Assembly (NCBI RefSeq): GCF_029227915.1
Contig: NC_079886.1
Coordinates: forward strand, 23,722,501 to 23,786,500
Source: Hydractinia symbiolongicarpus
Lineage: Eukaryota > Cnidaria > Hydrozoa > Anthoathecata > Hydractiniidae
Direction: 5' to 3'
Length of the DNA stretch: 64,000 nt
Below, one piece after another: positions 49,401 to 61,039 of the stretch. The translations under genes and the position numbers were made by a program. The notes beneath the pieces were generated by a model that ran no database searches, had not been told where the DNA came from, and saw nothing but the letters and a program-made list of their open reading frames with translations. The stretch's first letter is position 1, and every line of letters starts with the position of its first letter.

Positions 49401-52400
49401 AAAGGAAAAAAAAAAGGATTATTCCACAACCTCAATCTTAGTATACATGTATGAAAAATTGAAACTGATGGTAACAAGAACATGTGTAAACAACTGTAAC
49501 ATATATAATAGCTCTCATAGCAGGTCAAAATAGCTACCTCATCAGGAATGAATCCAGCACAAATTTTTATTAGTATACCTAATATAAAAATAGAAAATCT
49601 TAACTAACGAACGAACGAAAAAACGAACGCACAAACGAACGAACGAACGAACGAACGAACAAACGACAAAAATAAGTAAACAAACCTAAAGTAGCCATAA
49701 ATGAAATGACGTGTTCCGCTGTCAAAACATCTTGGTCATAAAATGACAGTCCTAACATCACTGCTAACACTGCACCCAAGAAAAATGCGATATTTCTAAA
49801 ATAGATAATCCATGACATAAAAAAACAGCAAGCAAAAGAACAAAGAGCGTTATAAACAAAATAAAACAGAATACAGACCTCGCGAAAAGAGTTAATATGG
49901 GTGATATGAACGAATTCATATATTTGGTAGCTGGATCATATGATTTACTTAGTCGACTTCGAAATTCATGGTCTAACTCATTGAAATGACGTAAATATAA
50001 ACGACCGTAAGGAGACCTAAAAAGTTAAAATATGAAGAAATTTGCTAACGTTTTTGCGTCTAGATGACAAACTCCATAAGGTCAAATCAGACTGGTGTAA
50101 GAAGTTGTTGGTTTCACTACCCTAAAATTTTTGGTGAAGAGGTGATATGCATTTTACAAGACATTTCATGACAGCAAGTGACATCAAGTGACAATTATGG
50201 TAGTGAGAAAAAATACGTACCATCTTCTAGCACCGAAAACATCAGGTGAACGCTTTATCAGCTAAAAACATAAGAAAATAGAAAATAATTACACCTAACT
50301 CATTTCTTGCCATACCTTTAATTACTGATGTTGTTTCGTCATTTATGTTGGTATTTCTATGATGTTAGTTTACGATTCTACATGATTTCAGTTATCATGT
50401 AAAATAGTGACTTCTTTCTCGATCTAAAAGCATGTTTGTTTGTCTATTTGGAATATACACAAGGTCTTGACAGAATCATACTACAGAATCTGCCTGAACT
50501 TTAAATTGGATAAGAAATTAAACAAGGAAAATTTCACAGCAGTTAATAAATGCAGGGATCAAAAGAACGACTGGTCATTGAACATTACCGACCAGATTTT
50601 AATATATATGACTGACCATTCTTCTGTCTCCTTAACCTTGTGATCGGTCAGTTATTCTCTGTTAAAAGATACAAAGAAAAAAATTCTGAAACATTTTAGG
50701 GTTTCTCTTCAGTCACATATTTTTTTAAATTTTAAGGCGTGCCACTCGACTTTGTTAAATTTGACTGACAATAGAATTTTTCGTTATTTTGATCCCTGAA
50801 ATGATATAATTACAAATATACTCAGTACCTCAGCGTACTTGAAAAACGAGTGCAAAATCTGATATATCAGTATAAATGGGCACAAAATTAGATTTGCAAT
50901 ACCAAGTAAGAAAATATGTCTTGCCATTCTAAAAAAAATGGGTAAAATTAGCAGTTGGAGAGAGTGAGGGGAGATTAGAGATGGGTAAAACTTTTGTTTA
51001 ACAAATAAAATGATATAAAGAGAAATTTTCAAGAATAAATTAATTGTACTCACGATGATGCCAACACTGTCCTAAAAAAGAAGTAAGCAAATAAAAATTA
51101 CTGTTAATTTTAAAGCTGTTTATATTTGAAAGTTCGTTCATCGTTAGGCGCTCCCTTTAGGAATTTGCAAGTGATGTTACTGCATTTTGTTAGGAAAGAA
51201 ATACTCTTTTAAAAAAAAACATATTGGTTTTGTCTGTTTTCCAAGACGGTCTTTAATGAGCAAGGGATTCAAGCCAAAAAACAATTATCAAGGCCAATAC
51301 AACTTCCACGAACGGAAAACAGAGGGGATTAAGGTATACGTAACTGATTTTATTTATATCCATGCATCTACCACACTCAGCATTTTCGTTCGAAACTTTA
51401 AAATGACGACGAACGAACTTTCAAATAAAGATGGCCTTAAATCAAATCTTGAAAGTCAAGGACATTCACCAACCTACAACTGTAATCTTTATATTCAGAC
51501 TTTATCTTCCAACTCTTTTCAAAAGGAGCACCAGGCCCCTTAAAGAGGATTAAATTTAAGTTATACTTCAATCCTTGTGTTAAGAAAGTCCTGAAATGAA
51601 AAATAAAACTTTTGAATAAGAACTTTGTTCTCACAGTAATTCTGCATGCTTTTTTTCATCACCTTCTTATAACTTAAATGTTAACTGCAAGTTTAGACTT
51701 ATTTTAGCTGACATCTGCATTTTCCCCTTCTGTAGTTCCTGACATGGATTATTTTTTATGCTAAAGTTTTAAAAAGGGCAGCTATCACATTCTACATGCT
51801 ATGACTCATGCTATGCAAAAGTAGCTATCATTTTTCTATCAATCACAAAGCACTGATTCTATGAAGTATTTTAGCGTAGCAGAAAAATAGCCATAAAACC
51901 ATGGGTTTTTAAATAGTTTTTGATTGTAGACATCCCCATATCAGTTAGATATTCATGTTAGGCCAAATAATATTATTGTTAGTGGGTCAATAATTATCAC
52001 GCTATTGCTTATTAAGATAATTACTTAAAAATATTAACTCAAATAAGTTTATTTACTAACCTATGCCCAACGAATGGGAATTTATAAACACAAGTTACAA
52101 CTCCCTTATTTTGAAGTGCTATCATGTAATTCTTTTGACGCAGGATTCTGTGGTGAATATCTACATAGAATTATTATACTCATTGAGTGTTTTGTTAGTT
52201 AGACTTTTAAGTTTTTTTTTAATGAGTTTGACCATACCAAGTTCTGTAAGGTCCTTCTTGTGTATACACATCTGGTAAACCTCTTGAACATCAACTATTT
52301 TTTGCTGTACATCACCCCATTGCATATTTTGAAGATCGTTCTTAATTTTAAAAAAAAAACAAATAGACTTTTGCAAATACAATATCTTGAAAAACCACAC

Positions 52401-54263
52401 ACAATGAGCTTTTTGTGTTCCATTTGTACAAGTTACTTTATTCAAAGAAACTTTCACGAGGGAAACTTTCGCGAGTCCAAAAAACCGGTTAATTTTTTGG
52501 ATAAATTTTGGCGAATCTACAAATTAAAAAAGTTTTGCGAGATAAGCTTTCACGAAATCTGAAATTGGAAAGTTTTGGCGAGATAAACTTTCGCGATTCG
52601 TGATTTTTTATGTTCTTATAAAAAAAGTGGCCTATATTTCTTATGATAGAAATTGTTTATTAACGATGTAATTTTCTTTCTAATATGTTAAAACTTCTAT
52701 TTACAAATTGGGTTCGTCGTCAAAATCACAAAACAGATCACACACATTTCTAGACCTGTCTTCTTCTGGCTTTCACGCATCGTCGTCATCGTCTTCCTCG
52801 CCAGTAACTCGGTTATAAGCCATACATACATTTGAAACATCACTGCTTTTGTTTATTTCTAAGTTTATTCCAATCTCATTCCCGGCGCCAGTTGTCTCTT
52901 TTTTTATAGGGAGGGCGAGCCAAGGGAGGGCGAGTCAAGAAGTAACTTTTAGAAACATTTTTTTTTAAAATTTTAGTGGATAAACTTTCGCGAATCAGCA
53001 ATTTAGAAAATTTGTACTGAATAAACTTTCGCGAATGGCCATTTTGGAAAGTTTCGCGAGACAAAGTTTCGCGAAAAAGGCCAAAAACGCGAAATTTGCG
53101 AAAGTTTCTCTCACAAAAGTTTCTCTGAATAAAGTAGCAAAAATTGAAAAATAGTAAAAATAACACTACTTACATCAGTAATCTGAAGCACTTGATGAAA
53201 AAAATGACGAATTTCCCATGCTTTAAATCCATTGTGTATTACTTTAACAAGACGTACAGTCCAAAATGCAAAAGCCACTATCAAACACACCACCAGCCCA
53301 GGAGGTATACTAAATATGAAAAGTAAAGATTATGATTGATAAAGCATTTTATGCTGGCATTTTTTTGTCAATTTATCCTGCAAACAAAGCTGATAAAACT
53401 TTACAAAGGTATTAGCAACTCTCAAATTTCCTGTCCATACCGCTTTCCTGATCATATACAATCCCTCCTATGCCAAATCCCTTGTTACCTCTTCCATCAA
53501 CAAGAATGTAGAGAATCTTCAGCAGTTAGTCTTTTACAAAGTTGTTAAGTATATATACATAGTTTATTTCTGTCATAACAAATGTAGAAATTAAACTTAC
53601 AATCGAAACTTTGACCAATCAACAACTTTCGAAAACACTGGGTTAGGATCGCGGAATAGGAGTTTATAGTCAACGCAAACAGCAAGGAATGTGGTAAATA
53701 AAACAATAAAGACATATTGGCTAAAATAAAAATAAGAGGTAAAAATAGCGATTATTTGCTTACAGTTTGTGTTCGTATTAACGTAATAGTAAGAGTGAAA
53801 CTTACATCAGTGCAAACACATCTGAAAGCAGCAAGCATACAAATCCCTGTTCTCGATGATAACGGTATATTCTTATGAAAAAGTCATCCAAATTCTCAAT
53901 ATGGTTCCATCTACCTGAACAAAAATACGGGTTTTTTTCAACTAAGCAGACATCTTAAAGACATCTTTATACAATTTATTTTCTTAGTGAAAATAAAAAG
54001 TTTAGAATTTTAAAAATACGCAAACTATCTTGCTGGGAGCACTCAAAGTTGTGCTAACGTGATCTGCAGGATCCAACATTCTCTTTTCATGACACACACA
54101 CAAATACTACATATATGAAGGATAGATAAGATAGTAAAAATTATTTACCATTTTTTTCTGCACCTCTTGTAGTAACTAGGGTTGGTGGTAGTTCAGACAA
54201 TTCCTCCTCTTCATCTTCTGTTGAGAACACTCTCTCATACTGTATTGATTGAAAAGAGGCCAT
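43493..54263 (-). CDS. ATG9: Autophagy protein ATG9, multispanning lipid scramblase
   Basis: ATG9 is the transmembrane scramblase whose vesicles seed autophagosomes. I join 24 in-phase exons: 54263-54149, 53914-53806, 53720-53601, 53309-53174, 52340-52238, 52160-52061, 51590-51474, 51071-51054, 50928-50829, 50261-50221, 50016-49879, 49795-49686, 49578-49538, 49137-49042, 46157-46107, 45674-45492, 45116-45021, 44930-44864, 44766-44696, 44618-44535, 44458-44315, 44102-44028, 43891-43743 and 43517-43493. This gives 762 aa; human ATG9A has 839. Diagnostic stretches are RWNHIENLDDFF, QGLKYNLNLILFKGPG, RHFNELDHEF, YDQDVLTAEHV, LLEELLSPLLTPFILC, FYRNFSVEVTGVGDVCSFAQ and AENGKTELSLLHFS. Exon 15 needs an AAG acceptor, and exon 22 onwards is poorly conserved; exon 21 is tentative. 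Exon 8 is only 18 nt. Intron 14 contains a complete antisense sulfotransferase gene. Confidence 0.93.
45767..45866. repeat. 33-bp tandem repeat, three copies
   Basis: Three essentially identical 33-bp units start at 45767, 45800 and 45833 (each begins GGAGATCTAAAACACCTGCT). They lie in ATG9 intron 15. Identity across units suggests a recent duplication. Confidence 0.95.
46492..48165 (+). CDS. Golgi carbohydrate sulfotransferase (CHST-like), nested in ATG9 intron
   Basis: Type II Golgi enzyme of the carbohydrate sulfotransferase family, which moves sulfate from PAPS to glycan chains. Exons 46492-47288 and 47688-48165 join in phase (AG/A) and encode 424 aa. A short cytosolic end (MRLKC) precedes a transmembrane anchor (about residues 6-25, IIWIAVVVLYTIISVYLF). 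The PAPS 5'-phosphosulfate loop is LVSQPRSGSTYLS, and the 3'-phosphate site is YLIRDPRAAFWSLL. A third family stretch follows the intron (FEDIMTKPEHALTDIYEFV). An acidic, lysine-rich insert (about residues 325-370) and a final extension are poorly conserved. The GalNAc/Gal/GlcNAc-6-O group (CHST1-7) is the best resemblance; acceptor glycan unknown. The whole gene lies inside ATG9 intron 14 (46158-49041) on the opposite strand. Confidence 0.92.
48335..48870. repeat. Minisatellite, about 167-bp unit, just over three copies
   Basis: The word ACGACCGGAATAAACGAG starts at 48341, 48509 and 48676, and a variant starts at 48842. The middle copies are nearly identical over their full length, including AACAAGCTTTTTATGACTAC and TTTGTTCGACGAACTG. 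It lies just after the sulfotransferase stop codon, inside ATG9 intron 14, and may be part of the sulfotransferase 3' untranslated region. Confidence 0.93.
49606..49668. repeat. Imperfect (AACG)n microsatellite
   Basis: A run of AACG tetranucleotides with a few interruptions lies in the short ATG9 intron 12 (49579-49685). It starts 28 nt from the exon 13 boundary and stops 17 nt short of exon 12. It generates a spurious extension of the exon 12 frame (repeated RSFV). Confidence 0.92.
52436..53134. mobile_element. MITE with imperfect terminal inverted repeats and CTTTCGCGA motifs
   Basis: The left end CTTTATTCAAAGAAACTTTC pairs with the right end, whose reverse complement starts CTTTATTCAGAGAAACTTTT, and the similarity continues inward for about 40 bp. 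TA flanks both ends (52434-52435, 53135-53136). Many copies of ACTTTCGCGA and its complement are arranged inside as sub-repeats. There is no coding capacity, so it is non-autonomous. It lies in ATG9 intron 4 (52341-53173), where it makes up most of the intron. Confidence 0.8.
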
Positions 54264-55250
54264 TTCGAAACCAGTTGTAGCTTATCAGAACTTTCACAAA
54301 ACCTTCCTCAGTATAATTTTTCATTGTCACATTTTAACATTCAACATTTATTTTTTCAGCTTTAAGATCTTTAAATCTACACAATGTACTAAGCATGCAA
54401 AATTTACGTAATGTAAATTATTTTTTAAAATTAGGTAAAATTAGGTTTTTTTCCTTGGGGTTTAAGCTTAACACTTTGGATTACTTGGGGATAAACAAAG
54501 GACTTCATTAGGAAAGCAAATCATTTGGTGGGATTGATGCCTACCCAAAGGACTTCGCATCAAAGGATAATAATACTGACAAAGTTAAGATATTTAAAGG
54601 TTTTTAAATCACGATTTTGCAATACAGATTTTATGTTACCAAAATAAAACCCTATACTTGCCTGGCTGAATTCATTGATAATTAATGCATTGTTTTACAA
54701 AAAAATTTATTTCCATATTTAATATTTTTTGAAACTATATATTTGAAACAAATTTTTTTTTTTTTTCCAAAACAACCGTTTCAAATATGTTTCAAGAAAT
54801 TGTTCCACAATTTTTTTCAAATCATTTCGCACTTGTTCAATAACCTCTTTAAAAATCAAAATTAACTTATTTAAATACTTTGATAAGTCCATTTCGGTTC
54901 AAATCCTTCTAAAATCGCTTCTAGTAACACATGTTTACCAAATGTTTTGCCATAGGTTAAATTACAACAATGTTTACAACTTTATGCAAAATCTTTTCCA
55001 AAAAATATTCCTCAATAGTGCAATAAAAAACTCTTTTATAGCATTTTATAGCTAGAGCTTGCTAAAGAGAAGTCTTTTTCCGTGGACTTCTCGTCATGGA
55101 AATACTTCTCGGGTCTTAACTATTATTATTTGATGATTTATTTGAACCGACCCATTTATAGTCCTAACAATTCCTTATCTGAAGATGGAAATGCTAAGTA
55201 AAGTAAGTACTTAAAGCTTTTCCATCTTTCACCAAACAGATGCCAAAGCC
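54264..55250. other. Upstream flank of ATG9, no gene recognised
   Basis: AT-rich sequence that should contain the ATG9 promoter and leader near 54264. I found no exon, RNA gene or classified repeat and cannot assign promoter motifs. Confidence 0.45.
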
Positions 55251-55254
55251 AAAG

Positions 55255-55585
55255 AACTAGATGGATGGATGGATGGATGGATAGATGTACATATTTTACA
55301 TGGCTAACCTCAAAAATATCGAGGGATATACCCTATCTATTATTTTCAGGAGGGGCCATGGCTTTGTTGGGGAGTCCTGGAGTATTTAATGCTCTTTTTG
55401 AGCTACGCAAACTCAATTAGGGTCAGCGCTCTAGCAGACAATTCCCTGCAACATCCAATGGCCCACACAGTGCGCCATCTACCCAATTTCCCTAACATGG
55501 CTTGGGTTAACCCAGGGCTATGGTGATACTCAATTCCCCATATTGAATCTCCGTCAAGGGGAATCGAGCCCTGGTTTCATTAACT
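55255..55585 (-). mobile_element. SINE copy 2 (5'-truncated), with (ATGG)n tail
   Basis: The body matches 2403-2660 closely by eye (AATTTCCCTAACATGGCTTG, GGGATATACCCTATCTATTA). The B-box-like GGCTCGATTCC is retained on the minus strand (55570-55560). The A box is not evident. The minus-strand 3' end runs into a CCAT tetranucleotide run (about 55259-55290). Confidence 0.72.
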
Positions 55586-56078
55586 TACTGCTGAAAATGT
55601 AAACAAAGGAATCTAGCTATCTCTCTATATATTTTCAAGAGTTTTTTACATCATCTCTGAGAACATTTTTACTGAGTTAAGGATATGTCAAACCCTTTTT
55701 TTGATTTTTTCTCAAAAAAAATATTTTTATGCCTTCAGGAAGCAAATGGTTCATATCATCCTTTATTTAAAAAAATTTTATCTATCTATCTATAAATTAA
55801 CAAACATTTTTTTCAAACCTTTGTTTAAAAATTGAAAAAAATTTAAATCTTGCACACATGAGCATGTTTTTTCTAATATGCTGAAGATATGAGGGTATTT
55901 TTTGAAGTTGATCATTTAACCATTCTCAAAATGATTATATACTCATTAATTGAGGTTGATATGAATAAAAACCTACGAACTACATATCATTGAGAACACA
56001 AGTTGAAACACTTAAAAAATAATTTCTGGTTATTATTTTCTTTCTTTATATTTACATTTATCATAATCTTATCGAATA

Positions 56079-57160
56079 TGGGACGTGCTAGTGGATCTTT
56101 GTTCAAAAAAAGAAAATTGAAAAGGTTGCAAAAAAAGGCAGAACATTTCTTAATTCAACGGAAAAGAATCCTCGCTGCTAGCAACCTCGGTTCATAATAT
56201 AACCAGGAACAACAATGGCAGGAAGATAGCAAAATGTGCTGTACTTTTTGTCACTCAAAGATTATAGTAATGGGGAAAAAAACATTCCACCATGGTCTAG
56301 GCACCAAACTGTTTTTTGTCTGCAAAAATGAAAATTGTTAAAAAAATAAGGGATTTTACTCAACCAATCGCTTTCAAGGTCAACAAAAATACCAAATTAA
56401 AACAGCATCTAGTACTTGGTATGAGAGTAATCGGTCGTGGTCGTCAGCCAGCACTCAAACTGTTCACAATTTTAAACCTTGGTAGCCCTATCATTTATTC
56501 GTCCTGGAAGAATCATGCGAGTAAATTAGTGACACAGGCGTCTGTTGTGGCAGAAAGAAACATGTCCTCTGCAGCAAACGAGGTAAAAGAGCTGAAAACA
56601 AAACACAGTGTAATTTCTTCACCACGTTTACACATTTGTGGAACAAGCTTTGACTGTTCTAGGAACAGTAGAGGTTGGCAAGCAAAAGATGGTATTGTTG
56701 CCGCAATTATGCAAGACACTGGCAAGATCATAAGATCATTGACATTGTTCACCAAAGTGCATTATGTCCTACGTGCAAGAAGAAACAACAACGTGACAGT
56801 GGCGAAATAACCTCCATCGAGTATCTTGAATGGTTTATTGAGCACGAAATTTCTTGTTACATGAATCATACTGGAAGCCCTCAGGTAACCATTGATTTGC
56901 ATAATAATCCCAACTTGTACCCGTTTTTTAACCTTTTTTGTAATTGTTATCACAGGCGATGGAGAAAGCTGGTGTTATGGATTTATATACAAGGAGTGCA
57001 GTATGGATCAGCAAAATTTTACAATAATTAGCTGCAAGAAAACGTATTTATCCACATTATTTTATACTTTATTTTCCTTGAATACAGTCTTTCCTATCAA
57101 TTTATTCCTTTTCCAAACAAAAGGCGCTGGGAACGAGGTTGCTTGTGTACTCTAATTTTT
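56079..57160 (+). pseudogene. Broken Mutator-like transposase
   Basis: Pieces in order: MGRASGSLFKKRKLKRL (56079-56197, then a stop), a segment from 56316 with FTQPIAFKVNKN and HLVLGMRVIGRGRQPALKL, then SFDCSRNSRGWQAKDGIVAA and TGKII. There the frame is lost at a small duplication (ATCATAAGATCAT, about 56728-56740). The next frame continues DIVHQSALCPTCKKK, SGEITSIEYLEWFIEHE and CYMNHTGS. A possible intron follows (CAG/GTAACC), then GDGESWCYGF near 56958. These resemble the Mutator-like transposase domain common in invertebrate genomes. The stop, the frameshift and the missing C-terminus show it is dead. Family assignment is from memory. Confidence 0.7.
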
Positions 57161-58085
57161 GTTATGCTTACAAGTGAGTTTACGTTATTTCGCTTTCAAT
57201 ATATAAATTATTTATTAAAAAATAGCCACATGCTGTAGAATCATGACGCATCAGCACAATTCTGTATCATACAGAGCATGCAAACCTAAAGAAATTTTTT
57301 TCTTTGTTTCGAATTACTGAAGCGCAGGCACCTTTTCCATGCCCATGGGGAGCTGAGTTTAATGATATAACTTTTACAATATAAAAGTAAAATGCTTGTA
57401 CCTTCTACCTTCAAGTATCAGAGACTTTGAAAACGTGTTCAATAATTTTTTACGCCTTTCTATTTTTTCGACGAATAATCAGAGTAGCATGGCTACATAG
57501 GAAATTTAATAGGCTTTCAGAATATATATACTTTTATAAAGTTAAATTTTATAGTTTAGGAAATATACGCTTTATTCTCAACATGGGCAAAAAGGGTTTG
57601 ACGTCTCCTTAAGTTCAAACCAACATTTGAATAATTTCTGAAACCATCTATAATCTCGAATCTGGTTAACATCATCAAATTTTAAAAGAGGACACAAAAA
57701 AATGTTTGAGCAAAATAAATGGCACATTTGAATTTATCAGCAAAAATTGTATAAATGAAAATTTTTGAACACTGTATGGTTATTAAAACAGTAATGTACA
57801 ATTGAAGTGAAACATTTTTGCTGTAGTTAATTTATGTGGTCATTTCTTCCTAAAACGTCAAATGTTTGGCTCCTCTGCTATAATCGAAGTGACTAAAAGT
57901 ATGTGACCGTATTTTAATTTTTTTGCTACAAGTACATGAATGCGTAAAATGCTGGTCAGCGTACATAAAATCACCGCTGACGCCCTTCGCATGTGGCGTG
58001 GAGAATATTGCAGAAGGTACGAAATAGCATTCCTCGTGAGTTATTTACAAGTGAAAGAATTGTTGTTGATTAAAAAATTAATTTA
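57161..58085. other. Repeat-flanked non-coding stretch, nothing recognised
   Basis: AT-rich sequence between two transposon- or gene-like remnants, with only short reading frames. It may be the degraded distal part of the Mutator-like element, but no terminal repeat was found. Confidence 0.4.
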
Positions 58086-58091
58086 TTGAAA

Positions 58092-58565
58092 ATGAATTTT
58101 GGTAACGAGTTTTTTAGTTTTGACGAATTGCTAAAGGCTATTAACGAGCATGATAAGTCAACTTTCACACAACTGTATGTAAGGAGTTCAAGATCAGTAG
58201 AAAGTGTAGCAAAAAGAGCTAGAAATTCTGGAAAAAAACTGTATATGAAATCAATTACAGCAGAACATAATCATCCTGTAACTAAAGTAAGTCACCTTGA
58301 TTGTATGCACAGAGAAAAATCTGACCGTATATCATAGTTGCGGCGATTCAAATATTCCGTTTTTTCTTACAGGAATGTTTTTCAGGTATCACAAATGTTA
58401 AAAGTGAAAGACAACAGAAAATTAATTCAAAACCATATTTCCAATCTGTGTGGGAAAAATGTTATCTTGAAAGACCTTCATAACATGAGCTTAAAAAACA
58501 ACGAGAGTGGCCTGAAAACATATATCAGCCTTGTAGCATATGTAGTCAAAATTGTAGAGAAGTAA
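58092..58565 (+). CDS. Small two-exon gene or remnant with ZSWIM3-N-terminal-like domain
   Basis: Exon 58092-58286 ends at ACTAAA/GTAAGT, and exon 58386-58565 starts after TTTTTTCTTACAG...TTTTTCAG. The join keeps phase and gives 124 aa. The first part (FFSFDELLKAINEHDKSTF, QLYVRSSRSVESVAKRA, ITAEHNHPVTK) and the second (VSQMLKVKDNRKLIQNHI, NVILKDLHNM) resemble the N-terminal domain of ZSWIM3-type and MULE-derived proteins. The middle of that domain, which usually has conserved Cys and His, is absent. That suggests a truncated gene or a transposon-derived remnant. The last 25 residues have no match I know. Expression is not shown. Confidence 0.5.
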
Positions 58566-60853
58566 AAAAAAGCTCCTAGTACAGAGAACCCTAAAAAGAA
58601 AATATCTTTTCATCGTCAACTCTCCAACCAACCCGGCCAAGCGACTTTTAGAAAAAAGAAATATGTGAATGCCGTAACTTCCAGCAAAAGAAAGTAAAAA
58701 TACGTAAATGCCGTACTTCTAGCAAAAAAAAAGATATGAAGATTGTTTACAAATAGTAGATTAAGTTTAGTTTTAAATATTTTTGAGAAGGACATACTAG
58801 GGGATCTTCGCTGAAGTGTTATTATTATAGTCTATCTAGCTAGCTGCTTAACTAGCTAAATTTATTACCAGTTTCCTCGTTTATTAGCAAAAATGGCAAA
58901 ACACACAAAACAAACACAAATAAAGCAACATACAAGAAGATGCATTAGTATAGCTAAACTGCTAAAGAAAGTATAAAATTTATAAACATTGAGCTTTTGT
59001 TTGTTTGTTTCTTCTTCCACCGCTTCCACAACGGCCAGATAGCTAGGGTACTTTGTTTATAAATACGCACGCATGCGTATTGTGAGGTACGGTTCGCAGA
59101 AACTTTCACTTTGTAGAATGTTCTCTCTCTCCCCTGCATCCACAGGCGTCAGTCCATCGTGGAGTCCGAAGGGTCAAATTAATTTATCATGAAAAACTTA
59201 CCTTTTTTTTACATAAAATTATTTTGTTATTTTTTTTTTTTACATTTCGAACCTTGTTGGGATACCGTCCTTATACAAAAACCTTGCCAACAGCACTCTC
59301 AGGACGATGTTTATTAGTTCTCTATATATAGAGTCACATTCATAGCTTGTATTTTCCTAAACCAACCTAATTAACTAATTTTTAATTATTATACTATAAT
59401 TAACTATTTTTCGCTTTTATTTTTTAAGTTTTCAATTTTAAGTAGCTCGTTTAAATGTGCTTCACTGACCACTTCATCATTTTCTGTTACAGAGGATAAA
59501 AAGAAGAGCCTAGAATATGTGGTAAAGCAGACAATGACTGCGTTTACTAACGAAGGCCGTATTTTCCATGGCCAGGGCGATTCTATAGAGGCAATTCAGC
59601 ACGGTCTGTAGAAGGCAAGTCTTGTTTTCGACATTTCTTTTTTGACCAGAGTTTGTTGAATGACGTTTCCGGACTTTCAGTTGATAAAAATACTAATCGT
59701 GTAAACGCTTTTGCTCTAGCGCTGCATTTCTTCATTCTAGCTCTCTTTTGTAAGAATGCTTGATGGTCTTGAAGCATTTGGAAACGTCGAGTCTTGTTTC
59801 TTCGCTGGCATTGGTTTTCAATTTTATGCAAATGGCTGTAACAATGGTTCCCTTCTAATCCCTCTGCAATACTCGTTTAACCACTTCGTATCTAGATTCT
59901 TTTGCAGTTCAGTGTTACCGACGTTGCTTTGTGCAAGAGATGTTGGTTCGAAAACAGCTGAAAGTTATACGCTTTGTTGGAAGGCTTAATTTTGAGTACT
60001 TCTCCCTTGTGCAATACCCCACGCTTGGCCCGGGGGACATCAGCCCAATCTTCTCCGTCTTGCAGTCTCTGGGGCGGTTAGACACCAGGCATGAGGGGCG
60101 TTTAATCGAATCGACGTTAGTTTAAATGGACTAAATATCTTGCATCTGTGAAAACGAGGATGTTTTGGTGGTCAAAGAAGTGTAATAACCAACCAACGAT
60201 CTCCAGATAGAAAAGTATTCGCAGTTTAATTTATGTTTCCTCAAGCAATACCTAGATTTTTTCCTAGAAATATGTCAACCAACAACATTAGTAAAGTCTG
60301 TAAAATATACAAACGTAGGTAATATTAAGTCTCAACCAAAAGCGTGTATACAATTTTAAATCGTTGCTGTGCTTGTTTACACTATAAAAGGTTGCTTTTA
60401 ATCGTTAATGCTAATATGACACGATATAAACGAAATTTAAATCTCTTTCTCAGTTGCAGCGTTTTGTATTAAACTGCAATCATTTCGCTCTTTCGATAAA
60501 ACTGTATTTTTTTTTTAGTTTCTAGGTCTATTGATTAAACCTATTTTTAACGTAAGGCAAAATACTTTGTAAAGAAGTTTGACGGTTTCTTACGCAACGA
60601 AGTCTTTCCATAGCCGAAAACATCGGCACTATAAAAAGAATTCGTCCTATGCGAAGGTAACTGAAATCTTGTCCCTAGGGCTGCCTTTTCGCTTTCTGTT
60701 GTTAGTGAAATCGTGAAATTGATTTTAAAATGTGTCGAGAGGCTGGTTTAAGTAGAGAGAAAAAAAGCCCTAAAAATAAACTGGGTTAATAATTCAATTG
60801 TTTATCCAGGTAATAAAAAAATAAAGAAAAATTGAAGAAAAATGTGCACATTG
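58566..60853. other. Intergenic with an unclassified GC-richer segment at 59470-60125
   Basis: Most of this is AT-rich and featureless. The segment 59470-60125 has more balanced base composition, with the phrase QYPTLGPGDISPIFSVLQSL in one plus-strand frame and a stop-free 82-aa minus frame (59831-59583). It resembles transposon-derived sequence that I cannot place. No intact gene is supported. Confidence 0.4.
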
Positions 60854-60939
60854 TTTTAACTTATTCTTGTCCCCAGAGCTCTATGAGATAAAACCTTAAA
60901 TTTATCTCAATGAGCTCTGGGGATGAGAATAGTTTTAAG
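60854..60939. repeat. Palindromic element, about 37-bp arms
   Basis: The left arm (TTCTTGTCCCCAGAGCTC then TGAGATAAA) pairs with the right arm (TTTATCTCA then GAGCTCTGGGGATGAGAA) around a short centre, with a few mismatches. The transcript would fold into a long hairpin. It resembles a tiny palindromic MITE. It lies about 100 bp before the gypsy-like element. Confidence 0.8.
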
Positions 60940-61039
60940 TAAAATTAGACAAATATCTTACAACAACTGTAGGATATTGAATTCAATAATATATACATTC
61001 TGGTTAGTATATTATATATTTTGTTTATTTTAGATCAAT

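Noticed and set aside
49600-49685. Extension of ATG9 exon 12 with repeated RSFV
   Set aside because: It is the translated AACG microsatellite past a good donor at 49685.
59583-59831. 82-aa minus-strand basic protein
   Set aside because: No recognisable domain, and it lies in transposon-like sequence with frames open on both strands.
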